A stretch of 5,022 nt of DNA. It comes from Desulfonatronospira sp. (GTDB taxonomy: Bacteria > Desulfobacterota > Desulfovibrionia > Desulfovibrionales > Desulfonatronovibrionaceae). Shown in pieces: positions 1-5,022 of this stretch. The stretch lies in NCBI GenBank assembly GCA_003563255.1, contig PWSL01000333.1, positions 1-5,022 on the forward strand. The letters run 5' to 3'. Within the stretch, counting starts at the first letter, position 1. Each line of letters starts with the position of its first letter. The position numbers and the translations under genes were made by a program. The notes under the pieces were generated by a model that was not told the origin of the DNA, ran no database searches, and was given only the letters and a program-made list of their open reading frames with translations.

Positions 1-20
1 CAAATCTGTTTCTTGTTCAA

Positions 21-51
21 TAATAAAATAAGTGCCGGGGTGCCTGTCCCC
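21..51 (+). repeat. REP-like dispersed repeat, left copy
   Basis: An A/T-rich lead (TAATAAAATAAGTGC) is followed by a GC-rich core ending GGGGTGCCTGTCCCC, whose GGGG and CCCC ends can pair. The same unit recurs at 4991-5022 in the same orientation, differing by one base in the A-run and one C-to-G change, and a degenerate inverted copy lies at 4939-4967. Three copies in the intergenic parts of 5 kb show a dispersed repeat family. Units of this look often occur near REP-associated (Y1/IS200-like) transposase genes in related bacteria, but no transposase is present here, so that link is inference from memory. Confidence 0.7.
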
Positions 52-77
52 ACTAACATGCAAGCAAGGATTTTTTT

Positions 78-107
78 CTTGTTCCCAGGCTAGAGCCCGG
101 GAACGAG
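78..107. repeat. Palindromic hairpin repeat (GTTCCC...GGGAAC)
   Basis: CTTGTTCCC (78-86) pairs with GGGAACGAG (99-107) through one G-T wobble. Inside it, after an A-C mismatch, GGC (88-90) pairs with GCC (95-97) around the tetraloop TAGA. It is preceded by a run of seven T (71-77). The form resembles the CGTTCCCAAGCTC-type palindromes scattered through many deltaproteobacterial and cyanobacterial genomes. No gene or terminator role is evident: the T-run precedes the stem on the plus strand and would give an A-run after it on the minus strand. Confidence 0.6.
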
Positions 108-111
108 AGGT

Positions 112-146
112 AACCAGGAACCAAGAACCAGGAACCAGGAACCAGG
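112..146 (+). repeat. Tandem heptamer repeat, five AACCAGG units
   Basis: Five head-to-tail 7-bp units occupy this stretch. Units 1, 3, 4 and 5 are AACCAGG and unit 2 is AACCAAG. A partial unit (AAGG) follows. The unit length is not a multiple of three and no credible gene spans it, so it is an intergenic microsatellite-like array that may vary in copy number between strains. Confidence 0.85.
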
Positions 147-153
147 AAGGACA

Positions 154-179
154 CAAGATAAGAGCAATGCATTATCTTG
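154..179. repeat. Short perfect inverted repeat
   Basis: CAAGATAA (154-161) and TTATCTTG (172-179) are perfect reverse complements separated by 10 bp. The palindrome AATGCATT (166-173) overlaps the inner edge. It could be a small hairpin or a protein-binding site. There is no T-tract after it and no promoter or gene start nearby, so its role is unknown. Confidence 0.4.
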
Positions 180-216
180 GGTTAAGTGGCAAAGCCCGCG
201 TTAGTTTTATAAGTAC

Positions 217-276
217 AAAAAAGCCCCCGGACTCTCTTTAAGGACATTCAGCAGGTTGCAAAGAGAGCCAGGGGGC
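217..276 (-). terminator. Intrinsic terminator of the EF-G-like gene
   Basis: Read on the minus strand, a 17-nt arm starting GCCCCCTGG (276 to 260) pairs with the arm AAAGAGAGTCCGGGGGC (239 to 223), with one T-C mismatch and one G-T wobble and a 20-nt loop. The stem is followed directly by six T (222 to 217). It begins 31 bp after the stop codon of the EF-G-like gene. The GC-rich stem base followed by a U-run is the classic rho-independent form. It lacks a clear U-run in the plus direction, so it probably works one way. Confidence 0.9.
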
Positions 277-307
277 CTTGACTGCATCTGTTTCCTTTTT
301 CAGCCCA

Positions 308-2371
308 TCAGGGTTCTTTACCGGAGCTGTTTTCTGCCACCACCTTTTCTGCTATGGGTCCAGGGCACTCTTCATAATGAGCGAATTCCATGGTAAAGGT
401 CCCCTGACCTCCGGTCATGGAACGCAGGTCCTGGGCATACTGCAGCATCTCGGCCATGGGCACATGGGCCCGCACCGAGGTTATGCCCTTGTCCGACTCT
501 GATCCCAGCACCCGGCCGCGTTTGCTGGACAGGTCTCCGATAACATCGCCCATGTACTCGTCCGGCACAAACACCGTGGCCAGCATGATAGGCTCCAGAA
601 GCACAGGGCTGCATTGTTCCACCGCCTTTTTAAAAGCCAGGGACCCGGCGATCTTGAAGGCCATTTCCGAGGAGTCTACGCTGTGATATGATCCATCGTA
701 CAGGGTGACCTTGAAGTCCACCACCGGGTAACCGGCCAGGACTCCCTTGGCCGCGGCCTCCTGGATGCCCTTGTCCACCGCGGGAATGTAACTCCTGGGG
801 ATTACTCCGCCCACTATGGCGTCCACAAACTCGTAACCTCCACCCCGGCCCAGAGGTTCCAGCTTTATCCAGCAGTCTCCGAACTGTCCGCGTCCGCCGG
901 TCTGCTTCTTGTAGCGGCCCTGGACCTCGGTCCTGCCCTTTATGGTTTCGCGGTATGGAATCTTGGGGGTCTTTAAAACCACTGCGGCTTTATAGCGCCT
1001 CCTGGCCTTTTCCACGGCCATTTCAATGTGCAGCTGCCCCATTCCCGAAAGAAGCATATCCTTGGTCTCCTCGTTGCGGGTAAGCTGCAGGTTGATGTCT
1101 TCATCCAGGAGTTTCTGCACCGCGGCAAAGACTTTGTCTTCCTCACCCTTTTCCTGGGCTCCAAGGGCATAAGACAGGATGCAGGGGGAAAGCCGGGGTT
1201 TTGCAAGCACAAAAGGATCCTTTTCGCTGCACAGGGTGTCCCCGGTGGTGGTATTCTTGAGCTTGGCGGCAGCCACGATGCTTCCAGGACCGGCAGATTC
1301 CTTGAGCTGGACCTGTTTTTTCCCCTCCAGTACCAGGAGTTGTCCCAGCTTTTCCTTGTCATCCTTGAGAGGATTAAAAAGGAGCATATCCGAGGCAATG
1401 CTGCCGGACAATATGCGCATTACACTCAGCTGGCCGGTAAATGGATCCGTGATGGTCTTGAAAACAAAGGCCGCCGGTTCTTCATCGGGATGGGACTTCC
1501 TGGCCTTATCATCTTCCCCGACCCAGTCAGGGTGTTCCAGGGGGGAGGGCAGAAGTCCCTGCACCGCTTCCAGGAGCTTTATCCCGCCCTTGTTTTCCAT
1601 GGCTGCCCCGGCGCAGACAGGCACCAGTTCCCTGGACAGTACGCCCTTGCGCAGTCCACTCTGAACCTCCTGTGGTTCCAGACTGCCCTCTTCCAGATAC
1701 TTCTCCATGAGATCTTCGTCGCTCTCGGCGATATTTTCCATGGCCAGTTCACGCATCTCGGCCACGGTCTCCTGCATATCCTGGGGGATATCTCCGGGTA
1801 CAAGCCTGCCTTCATCGGCGAAATAATATGCCTTTTCCTCCAGGATATCCACCAGTCCCTTGAAATCCGATTCAGCACCTATGGGCAGGTAAAGGACCAC
1901 CGGCTTGATGCCCAAAAGATTGACCAGACTGTCGTAAGCCATTCTGAAATCGGCCCGCTCGCGGTCCATCTTGTTAATCATGATCACGGCCGGCAAGCCT
2001 GCTTCCTGGACCTCGGACCATAGCTTTTTGGTCAGAGGCTTGGCCCCGTCCACGGCATCCACCACGAACAGGGCCCCGTCCACGGCGGTAAGCAGAAAGC
2101 TTATGTCCCCGATAAAATTGTTGTCACCGGGAGTGTCCACCAGGAAGTGCCTGTTCTTATCCCAGGTATAAACAAAGAAACCCGGCTGAATGCTGCCGCG
2201 CCTCTTGATCTCTTCCGGCTCGAAATCCAGGCTGGTGGTGCCTTCTTCTATCTTGCCCAGCCGGCTTACGGCCTTGCACTGATACAGAATCATTTCCGCT
2301 ATGGATGTCTTGCCTGTCCCCCCGTGTCCCACCAGGGCATAGGTCCTTTGCTTTTCCAACTTATCCAGCAT
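308..2371 (-). CDS. fusA: Elongation factor G-like translational GTPase (EF-G paralogue)
   Basis: The 687-aa product is a ribosome-associated cytoplasmic GTPase of the EF-G family, close to the usual 690-700 aa. Visible G-domain motifs are P-loop GHGGTGKT (15-22), switch I ending KRRGSI (56-61), DTPGD (79-83), NKMD (133-136) and a G5-like CAGAAMENKG (253-262). Domain II follows at about 300-380, domain III includes SGMGQLHIE (442-450), domain IV carries QTGGRGQFGD (490-499) and the tip loop YDGSYHSVDSSEM (558-570), and domain V runs from about 592. Housekeeping EF-G has DTPGH and RGITI; here the catalytic-type His is Asp83 and the Mg-binding Thr aligns with Ser60. That, plus its place outside any rpsL-rpsG-tuf operon, marks an EF-G2-like paralogue; the symbol is used in the family sense only. 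The start is supported by AAAGGGGG seven bases upstream. It is monocistronic and ends at a strong terminator. Its function could be translocation, ribosome recycling or a stress role. Confidence 0.93.
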   Translation of the reverse strand: MLDKLEKQRTYALVGHGGTGKTSIAEMILYQCKAVSRLGKIEEGTTSLDFEPEEIKRRGSIQPGFFVYTWDKNRHFLVDTPGDNNFIGDISFLLTAVDGALFVVDAVDGAKPLTKKLWSEVQEAGLPAVIMINKMDRERADFRMAYDSLVNLLGIKPVVLYLPIGAESDFKGLVDILEEKAYYFADEGRLVPGDIPQDMQETVAEMRELAMENIAESDEDLMEKYLEEGSLEPQEVQSGLRKGVLSRELVPVCAGAAMENKGGIKLLEAVQGLLPSPLEHPDWVGEDDKARKSHPDEEPAAFVFKTITDPFTGQLSVMRILSGSIASDMLLFNPLKDDKEKLGQLLVLEGKKQVQLKESAGPGSIVAAAKLKNTTTGDTLCSEKDPFVLAKPRLSPCILSYALGAQEKGEEDKVFAAVQKLLDEDINLQLTRNEETKDMLLSGMGQLHIEMAVEKARRRYKAAVVLKTPKIPYRETIKGRTEVQGRYKKQTGGRGQFGDCWIKLEPLGRGGGYEFVDAIVGGVIPRSYIPAVDKGIQEAAAKGVLAGYPVVDFKVTLYDGSYHSVDSSEMAFKIAGSLAFKKAVEQCSPVLLEPIMLATVFVPDEYMGDVIGDLSSKRGRVLGSESDKGITSVRAHVPMAEMLQYAQDLRSMTGGQGTFTMEFAHYEECPGPIAEKVVAENSSGKEP

Positions 2372-2378
2372 GCGTGCG

Positions 2379-2386
2379 CCCCCTTT
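2379..2386 (-). promoter_or_regulatory. Ribosome binding site of the EF-G-like gene
   Basis: On the minus strand AAAGGGGG lies seven bases before the ATG at 2371. It is close to the AGGAGG consensus and fixes this ATG as the start, in line with the protein beginning about 14 residues before the P-loop GHGGTGKT. Confidence 0.6.
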
Positions 2387-2536
2387 GTGCTTTGTCCGCG
2401 CCTGGATTCAGGCGGCGGGCAAGTTACGTTGCATTGTGCGAAAACTGCCCCGCATAAACGCGGGAATACGGGCCCCTTGTCCTGGACAACTCCTCGCCCG
2501 GAAGTTAAAGACCCTGTTGCCGTTTGTCTGAAAAAT

Positions 2537-2573
2537 ATCCTGTCCTATTGAAAGATGAATCAAAAGTTGTCAA
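2537..2573 (-). promoter_or_regulatory. Possible promoter of the EF-G-like gene
   Basis: On the minus strand there is a perfect -35 hexamer TTGACA (2573 to 2568). The -10 is weak: AATAGG at 18-bp spacing matches three of six bases. An alternative pair, TTGATT and GATATT at 18-bp spacing, lies about 10 bp further downstream. Either would give a leader of about 160-170 nt. The -35 match is clear; the promoter as a whole is only a candidate. Confidence 0.25.
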
Positions 2574-2635
2574 GCTGCAAATTATATTTACTCAAAGCCA
2601 GAAAGACTGCATAGTCCAATTCAGGTGAAATAATC

Positions 2636-3580
2636 ATGTTAATGTACAACCAGCTGACACTTGAGCCTGGAGAGATTTTGGAAGTTGACCCCTGCGTATT
2701 CTGGGCCGAAGAATGCGGCCGGGTCCTGCTGGATTCTCTCCGGCAACACGGGCAGCTTCAGCCCCTTCTGGTGCAGAAAACAGCCGGGGGATATTCTCTT
2801 TTGGCCGGGTACAAAAGATTTCAGGGCCTAAAAAGCCTCGGCAGGACACTCTACGCCCTGCAGGCAGATGTTGCCGGGCCTTGGGAAAAGGGCCTGATAT
2901 ATTTATCCTCCAACCTGGAGCGCACCCCGGATACCACCATGATGCTGCAGGCCCTGCGCTACTTTCAGCCCCTGGGCCAGGACCAGGAACAGGTTTATGT
3001 CATGATGGGGATAACCCCGGATTCCAGGCAGCAGCTCCAGTTGCAGGCCTGGCTGGAATTGCCGCATCGTTGGGACACCATACTGGAACATTCCCCGCAG
3101 CTTCTAGCCTGTGCCGGTGAACTGAGGGAGATGGACACCGAGGACCTGGACAGCCTGAATCCATTGTTTGTTGAGCTTTCCTGGTCCTTGAACAAGGCGC
3201 GCAAACTTTTGGAACTTTTGAACCGCTGCAGCAGGGCCGGAAAAATATCCCCTGCATGGGTCATTTCCAGGCTTGAAATGGATCGCGTCCTGCAAAAGGA
3301 TTTAAGCCCCAAGGATAAAATTCAGACTATACTGAACAGTCTGGGCAGAGAAGCATACCCTGAGTATACCCGGCTCCAGGAACAGGCCCGTCAAAATATC
3401 AGACGTCTTGTCGCTGGTACCGCCTGGCACTGCATCCATCCTGATAACTTTGAAAGTTCAGATCTGCAACTGCTGGTAAGGGTAAGAACCCCGGAGGAAC
3501 TGGACAGGGCATCCAGACAGCTAAGCCGCATTGCAGGCTCTGACCTTCTTCGCCCATGGCCGGTATATCCTTATGAATGA
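2636..3580 (+). CDS. ParB-like N-terminal domain protein paired with a SplB-like radical SAM gene
   Basis: The 314-aa product carries a ParB/Spo0J-type N-terminal fold. LLDSLRQHGQLQPLLV (31-46) and GGYSLLAGYKRFQGLKSLG (51-69) match the family pattern of a 'try elsewhere' helix, GxLQPLLV strand and GERR-type loop. SNLERTPDTTMMLQALRYF (92-110) matches the box that follows in ParB, and about 114-145 (ending AWLELP) fits the ParB helix-turn-helix position. The CTP-contacting GERR motif is GYKR here, so nucleotide binding may be altered or lost. Residues from about 160 to the end are mostly helical and charged and I do not recognise them. There is no parA neighbour, which argues against chromosome or plasmid partition. 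The start is set by AGGTGA (2623-2628), seven bases before ATG. It overlaps the next gene by 8 bp, so the two are co-transcribed and probably work together, perhaps as a DNA-targeting partner; that role is inference. Confidence 0.8.
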   Translation: MLMYNQLTLEPGEILEVDPCVFWAEECGRVLLDSLRQHGQLQPLLVQKTAGGYSLLAGYKRFQGLKSLGRTLYALQADVAGPWEKGLIYLSSNLERTPDTTMMLQALRYFQPLGQDQEQVYVMMGITPDSRQQLQLQAWLELPHRWDTILEHSPQLLACAGELREMDTEDLDSLNPLFVELSWSLNKARKLLELLNRCSRAGKISPAWVISRLEMDRVLQKDLSPKDKIQTILNSLGREAYPEYTRLQEQARQNIRRLVAGTAWHCIHPDNFESSDLQLLVRVRTPEELDRASRQLSRIAGSDLLRPWPVYPYE

Positions 3581-4730
3581 TCCTGCCCCTGCCACCCGGC
3601 CTCAGCACCTTAACCCCCCGGAACATATCCTGGTGGACCCGGAGGTTGTTAACTCTTCCCTGAGCAGGCGGGTTTTGTCCAGGATGCCCGGAGTGCCCTG
3701 GACCGTGTGCCGCAACTACCAAAAACAGCTTCAGGATCTGGGTACAGACTCCCAGGTTCTCTACCTTAAAAACTACAAAGGCCGCTTCCTGCGTCCATGT
3801 CCCGGCACAAGCCGCTACCATTGCTGCGGCTACCAAATTATCCATATAGGAGAAAACTGCCCCCTGCAATGCACCTACTGCATCCTGCAGGCCTATTTTC
3901 AGGACAGGGTGCTCAAGATCTGGGCCAACCAGCAGGACCTTTTTCAGGAACTTGAAGAGCACCTTACCCGGAGCGACACCCCCATACGGGCAGGCACCGG
4001 GGAATTCACCGACTCTCTGGCTCTGGAAGCCGTCACCGGCTTTACAGGCGATCTGGTGTCATTTCTGGGGGATTACCACAATATCTGCCTGGAACTGAAA
4101 TCCAAGATTGTGGAACTGGGCTGGATGCATAAGGTAAAGCACCCGGACCGGGTTCTGCCGGCCTGGTCAGTCAACTCACAGGCACTCATCTCAGCTCAGG
4201 AAAAAGACACCGACTCACTGGAGCAAAGGATGCAGGCAGCCAGGGCCTGCGTCCAGCAGGGTTTTCGGATCTGTCTGCACTTCGACCCCATCATCCATTA
4301 TCCCGGCTGGCAGAAGGGATATGCCCGGGCCGTGGAGACCATATTCGATTACGTCCGGCCACGGGACATCGCCTACATGAGCCTGGGTTCCTTCAGGTTC
4401 ATGCCCGACCTGGAAAAAATAATTATGCGCAACCATCCCCGGGCGGACTATGTCTACAACGAATTCATCACCGGACTGGACGGCAAAAAAAGACTGCTTC
4501 TGCCACTGAGGCTGGAGCAGTTCCGGTTTATTATCGGCAGGCTGAAAGAATCCGGCATGGGGCACAACATGTACTTGTGCATGGAATCCGGAGCTGTCTG
4601 GAAGAAAGTCCTGGGTTATACCCCAAAAGAACTGGGAGGTCTGGACAAACATCTGCTGCGACTTAGTTTTCCAACCAGGTCTCAGAACAGCCCCAAGATA
4701 TTCATTGACCGGCATAAATTATTAAGCTAA
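3573..4730 (+). CDS. Spore photoproduct lyase-like (SplB family) radical SAM protein
   Basis: The 385-aa product has the radical SAM signature CPLQCTYC (96-103, Cys96, Cys100, Cys103), which binds the 4Fe-4S cluster that cleaves S-adenosylmethionine. ILQAYF just after it, the GTGEFTDSL stretch (141-149), LELKSKI (173-179), WSVNSQ (198-203), FDPIIHYPGW (237-246) and LGSFRF (271-276) place it in the SplB-like family, whose founding member repairs the spore thymine lesion. The region that holds catalytic Cys141 in Bacillus SplB aligns with GTGEFTDS, which has no Cys, so classical lyase chemistry is doubtful. Extra cysteines form CPGT (76-79) and CCGY (84-87) before the cluster, and Cys336 sits in LCMESGAVW near the end. 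The ATG at 3573 was chosen over an in-frame TTG at 3531 because it overlaps the upstream stop in ATGAATGA, typical of translational coupling; no clear Shine-Dalgarno is seen. The substrate is unknown; a damaged or modified nucleic acid is likely. Confidence 0.88.
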   Translation: MNDPAPATRPQHLNPPEHILVDPEVVNSSLSRRVLSRMPGVPWTVCRNYQKQLQDLGTDSQVLYLKNYKGRFLRPCPGTSRYHCCGYQIIHIGENCPLQCTYCILQAYFQDRVLKIWANQQDLFQELEEHLTRSDTPIRAGTGEFTDSLALEAVTGFTGDLVSFLGDYHNICLELKSKIVELGWMHKVKHPDRVLPAWSVNSQALISAQEKDTDSLEQRMQAARACVQQGFRICLHFDPIIHYPGWQKGYARAVETIFDYVRPRDIAYMSLGSFRFMPDLEKIIMRNHPRADYVYNEFITGLDGKKRLLLPLRLEQFRFIIGRLKESGMGHNMYLCMESGAVWKKVLGYTPKELGGLDKHLLRLSFPTRSQNSPKIFIDRHKLLS

Positions 4731-4733
4731 AAT
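4705..4733 (+). promoter_or_regulatory. Promoter of tRNA-Leu, overlapping the upstream stop codon
   Basis: TTGACC (4705-4710) and TAAAAT (4728-4733) are separated by 17 bp and each matches five of six sigma70 consensus bases. Transcription would start near 4740, about 20 nt before the tRNA. The -35 is inside the last codons of the radical SAM gene and the -10 includes its TAA stop (4728-4730). A perfect TATAAT follows at 4733-4738, but its spacing from TTGACC is 22 bp, so it is the less likely -10. Confidence 0.65.
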
Positions 4734-4759
4734 ATAATGTTAAACCTTGTATCATTAAA

Positions 4760-4843
4760 GCGAGAGTGGCGGAACCGGCAGACGCACTGGATTTAGGATC
4801 CAGCGGTTTTACCGTGGGGGTTCGAATCCCCCCTCTCGCACCA
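4760..4843 (+). tRNA. tRNA-Leu, anticodon UAG
   Basis: Acceptor GCGAGAG (4760-4766) pairs with CTCTCGC (4833-4839), followed by discriminator A and an encoded CCA (4841-4843). The anticodon stem CTGGA/TCCAG (4787-4791/4799-4803) encloses the loop TTTAGGA, giving anticodon TAG (4794-4796), which reads CUA and, by wobble, other CUN codons. A long variable arm (CGGTTTTACCG, 4804-4814) and the T-arm GGGGG-TTCGAAT-CCCCC complete a class II leucine tRNA. Discriminator A is typical of leucine tRNAs. It has its own promoter and no partner tRNA nearby. Confidence 0.97.
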
Positions 4844-4883
4844 GATAATATTTTTCATGTAGTCTGTTCAGCGCTTTTATGGA

Positions 4884-4906
4884 AAGCAGAGGACAGGTAT
4901 CTGCTT
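4884..4906. repeat. Small hairpin downstream of tRNA-Leu
   Basis: AAGCAGA (4884-4890) and TCTGCTT (4900-4906) form a perfect 7-bp stem with a 9-nt loop, 40 bp after the tRNA. No T-run follows, so it is not a convincing intrinsic terminator, although it could mark the 3' end of the tRNA transcript by blocking exonucleases. The rest of 4844-4938 shows no gene or other element. Confidence 0.35.
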
Positions 4907-4938
4907 AGCACTACAGCGAAACTTATTTATTCACCTCC

Positions 4939-5022
4939 GGGGACTGGCTCTCCCCGCACTTATTTTTTCCAATAAAACCAAGATCATTTGTAATAAAAAT
5001 AAGTGCGGGGGTGCCTGTCCCC
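4939..5022. repeat. Inverted pair of REP-like repeats, right end
   Basis: The left arm (4939-4967, starting GGGGACTGGCTC and ending GCACTTATTTTT) is an imperfect reverse complement of the right arm (4995-5022, starting AAAAATAAGTGC and ending CCTGTCCCC). The outer 6 bp and inner 16 bp pair perfectly, with a few mismatches and one bulge between, around a 27-nt AT-rich spacer. The right arm with its lead from 4991 is nearly identical to the repeat at 21-51. Two facing copies would form a long cruciform or RNA stem, as in REP doublets or MITE-like elements. The element may continue beyond the window. Confidence 0.7.

Larger units (their letters stand above)
2372..2635. other. Divergent intergenic region between EF-G-like and ParB-like genes
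   Basis: These 264 bp hold the start regions of both divergent genes. The half near the EF-G-like gene (about 2390-2520) is GC-rich and has a small hairpin, CCCGC (2449-2453) with GCGGG (2460-2464) around ATAAAC, which would lie in the 5' leader of the minus-strand mRNA. The half near the ParB-like gene (about 2530-2640) is AT-rich and is the likely promoter zone for both. No ORF with a credible start was found, and no plus-strand promoter matching consensus in both boxes and spacing could be picked out. Confidence 0.6.

Noticed and set aside
32..241. 69-codon plus-strand open frame over the left repeats
   Set aside because: It is built from the REP-like unit, the hairpin and the heptamer array and runs into the terminator stem; its composition is repeat-derived.
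1028..2023. 331-codon open frame on the plus strand
   Set aside because: It lies wholly antisense to the well-supported EF-G-like gene, has no family motifs, and its reading is the shadow of conserved EF-G codons.
2311..2321. TGCCTGTCCCC identical to the core of the REP-like repeat
   Set aside because: It lies inside the EF-G-like gene and encodes its conserved P-loop, so the 11-base match is chance.
2418..2434. Possible sigma54 site (GGGCAAG...TTGCA)
   Set aside because: The GG and GC elements are one base too far apart and the TGGCAC box is not matched.
3399..3962. 187-codon minus-strand open frame across the ParB/SplB junction
   Set aside because: It is antisense to two genes with clear family motifs and shows no motif or credible ribosome binding site of its own.
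4215..4715. 166-codon minus-strand open frame
   Set aside because: It is antisense to the conserved C-terminal half of the radical SAM gene and has no recognisable domain.
4844..4938. tRNA-adjacent attachment site for an integrative element
   Set aside because: No repeat of the tRNA 3' end and no integrase gene are present in the window.
4766..4975. 69-codon open frame over the tRNA
   Set aside because: Its first third is the tRNA-Leu sequence itself and the rest reads through the repeat, so it is not a gene.

Overview
The window looks like chromosomal DNA from a Gram-negative sulfate-reducer-type bacterium (former Deltaproteobacteria, Desulfovibrionales-like). The clues are moderate GC with AT-rich intergenic spots, a stand-alone EF-G-like GTPase, a spore-photoproduct-lyase-like radical SAM protein in a ParB-like gene pair, and dispersed GTGCC/GTCCCC repeats. 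This assignment is a judgement from sequence style; nothing here proves the species.

Layout. 1-216 is gene-free and packed with short repeats: a REP-like unit, a GTTCCC/GGGAAC hairpin, five AACCAGG heptamers and a small inverted repeat. 217-276 is a strong intrinsic terminator for the minus-strand gene at 308-2371, a full-length five-domain EF-G-like translational GTPase. A 264-bp divergent intergenic region (2372-2635) separates it from a plus-strand two-gene unit: a ParB-fold protein (2636-3580) overlapping by 8 bp a radical SAM protein of the SplB-like family (3573-4730). A good sigma70-type promoter whose -10 box covers the radical SAM stop codon drives tRNA-Leu(UAG) at 4760-4843. The right end (4939-5022) is an inverted pair of the same REP-like unit seen at the left end, so the whole block lies between direct copies of one repeat.

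How the genes relate. The EF-G paralogue is monocistronic and acts in translation or ribosome handling; its switch residues differ from housekeeping EF-G (DTPGD instead of DTPGH). The ParB-like and SplB-like genes are translationally coupled and probably work together on DNA, but both have lost the hallmark residues of their namesakes: the GERR nucleotide motif in ParB and the catalytic Cys region of SplB. They are therefore unlikely to be a classical partition protein or a true spore-lesion repair enzyme. This pair is the most interesting content of the window.
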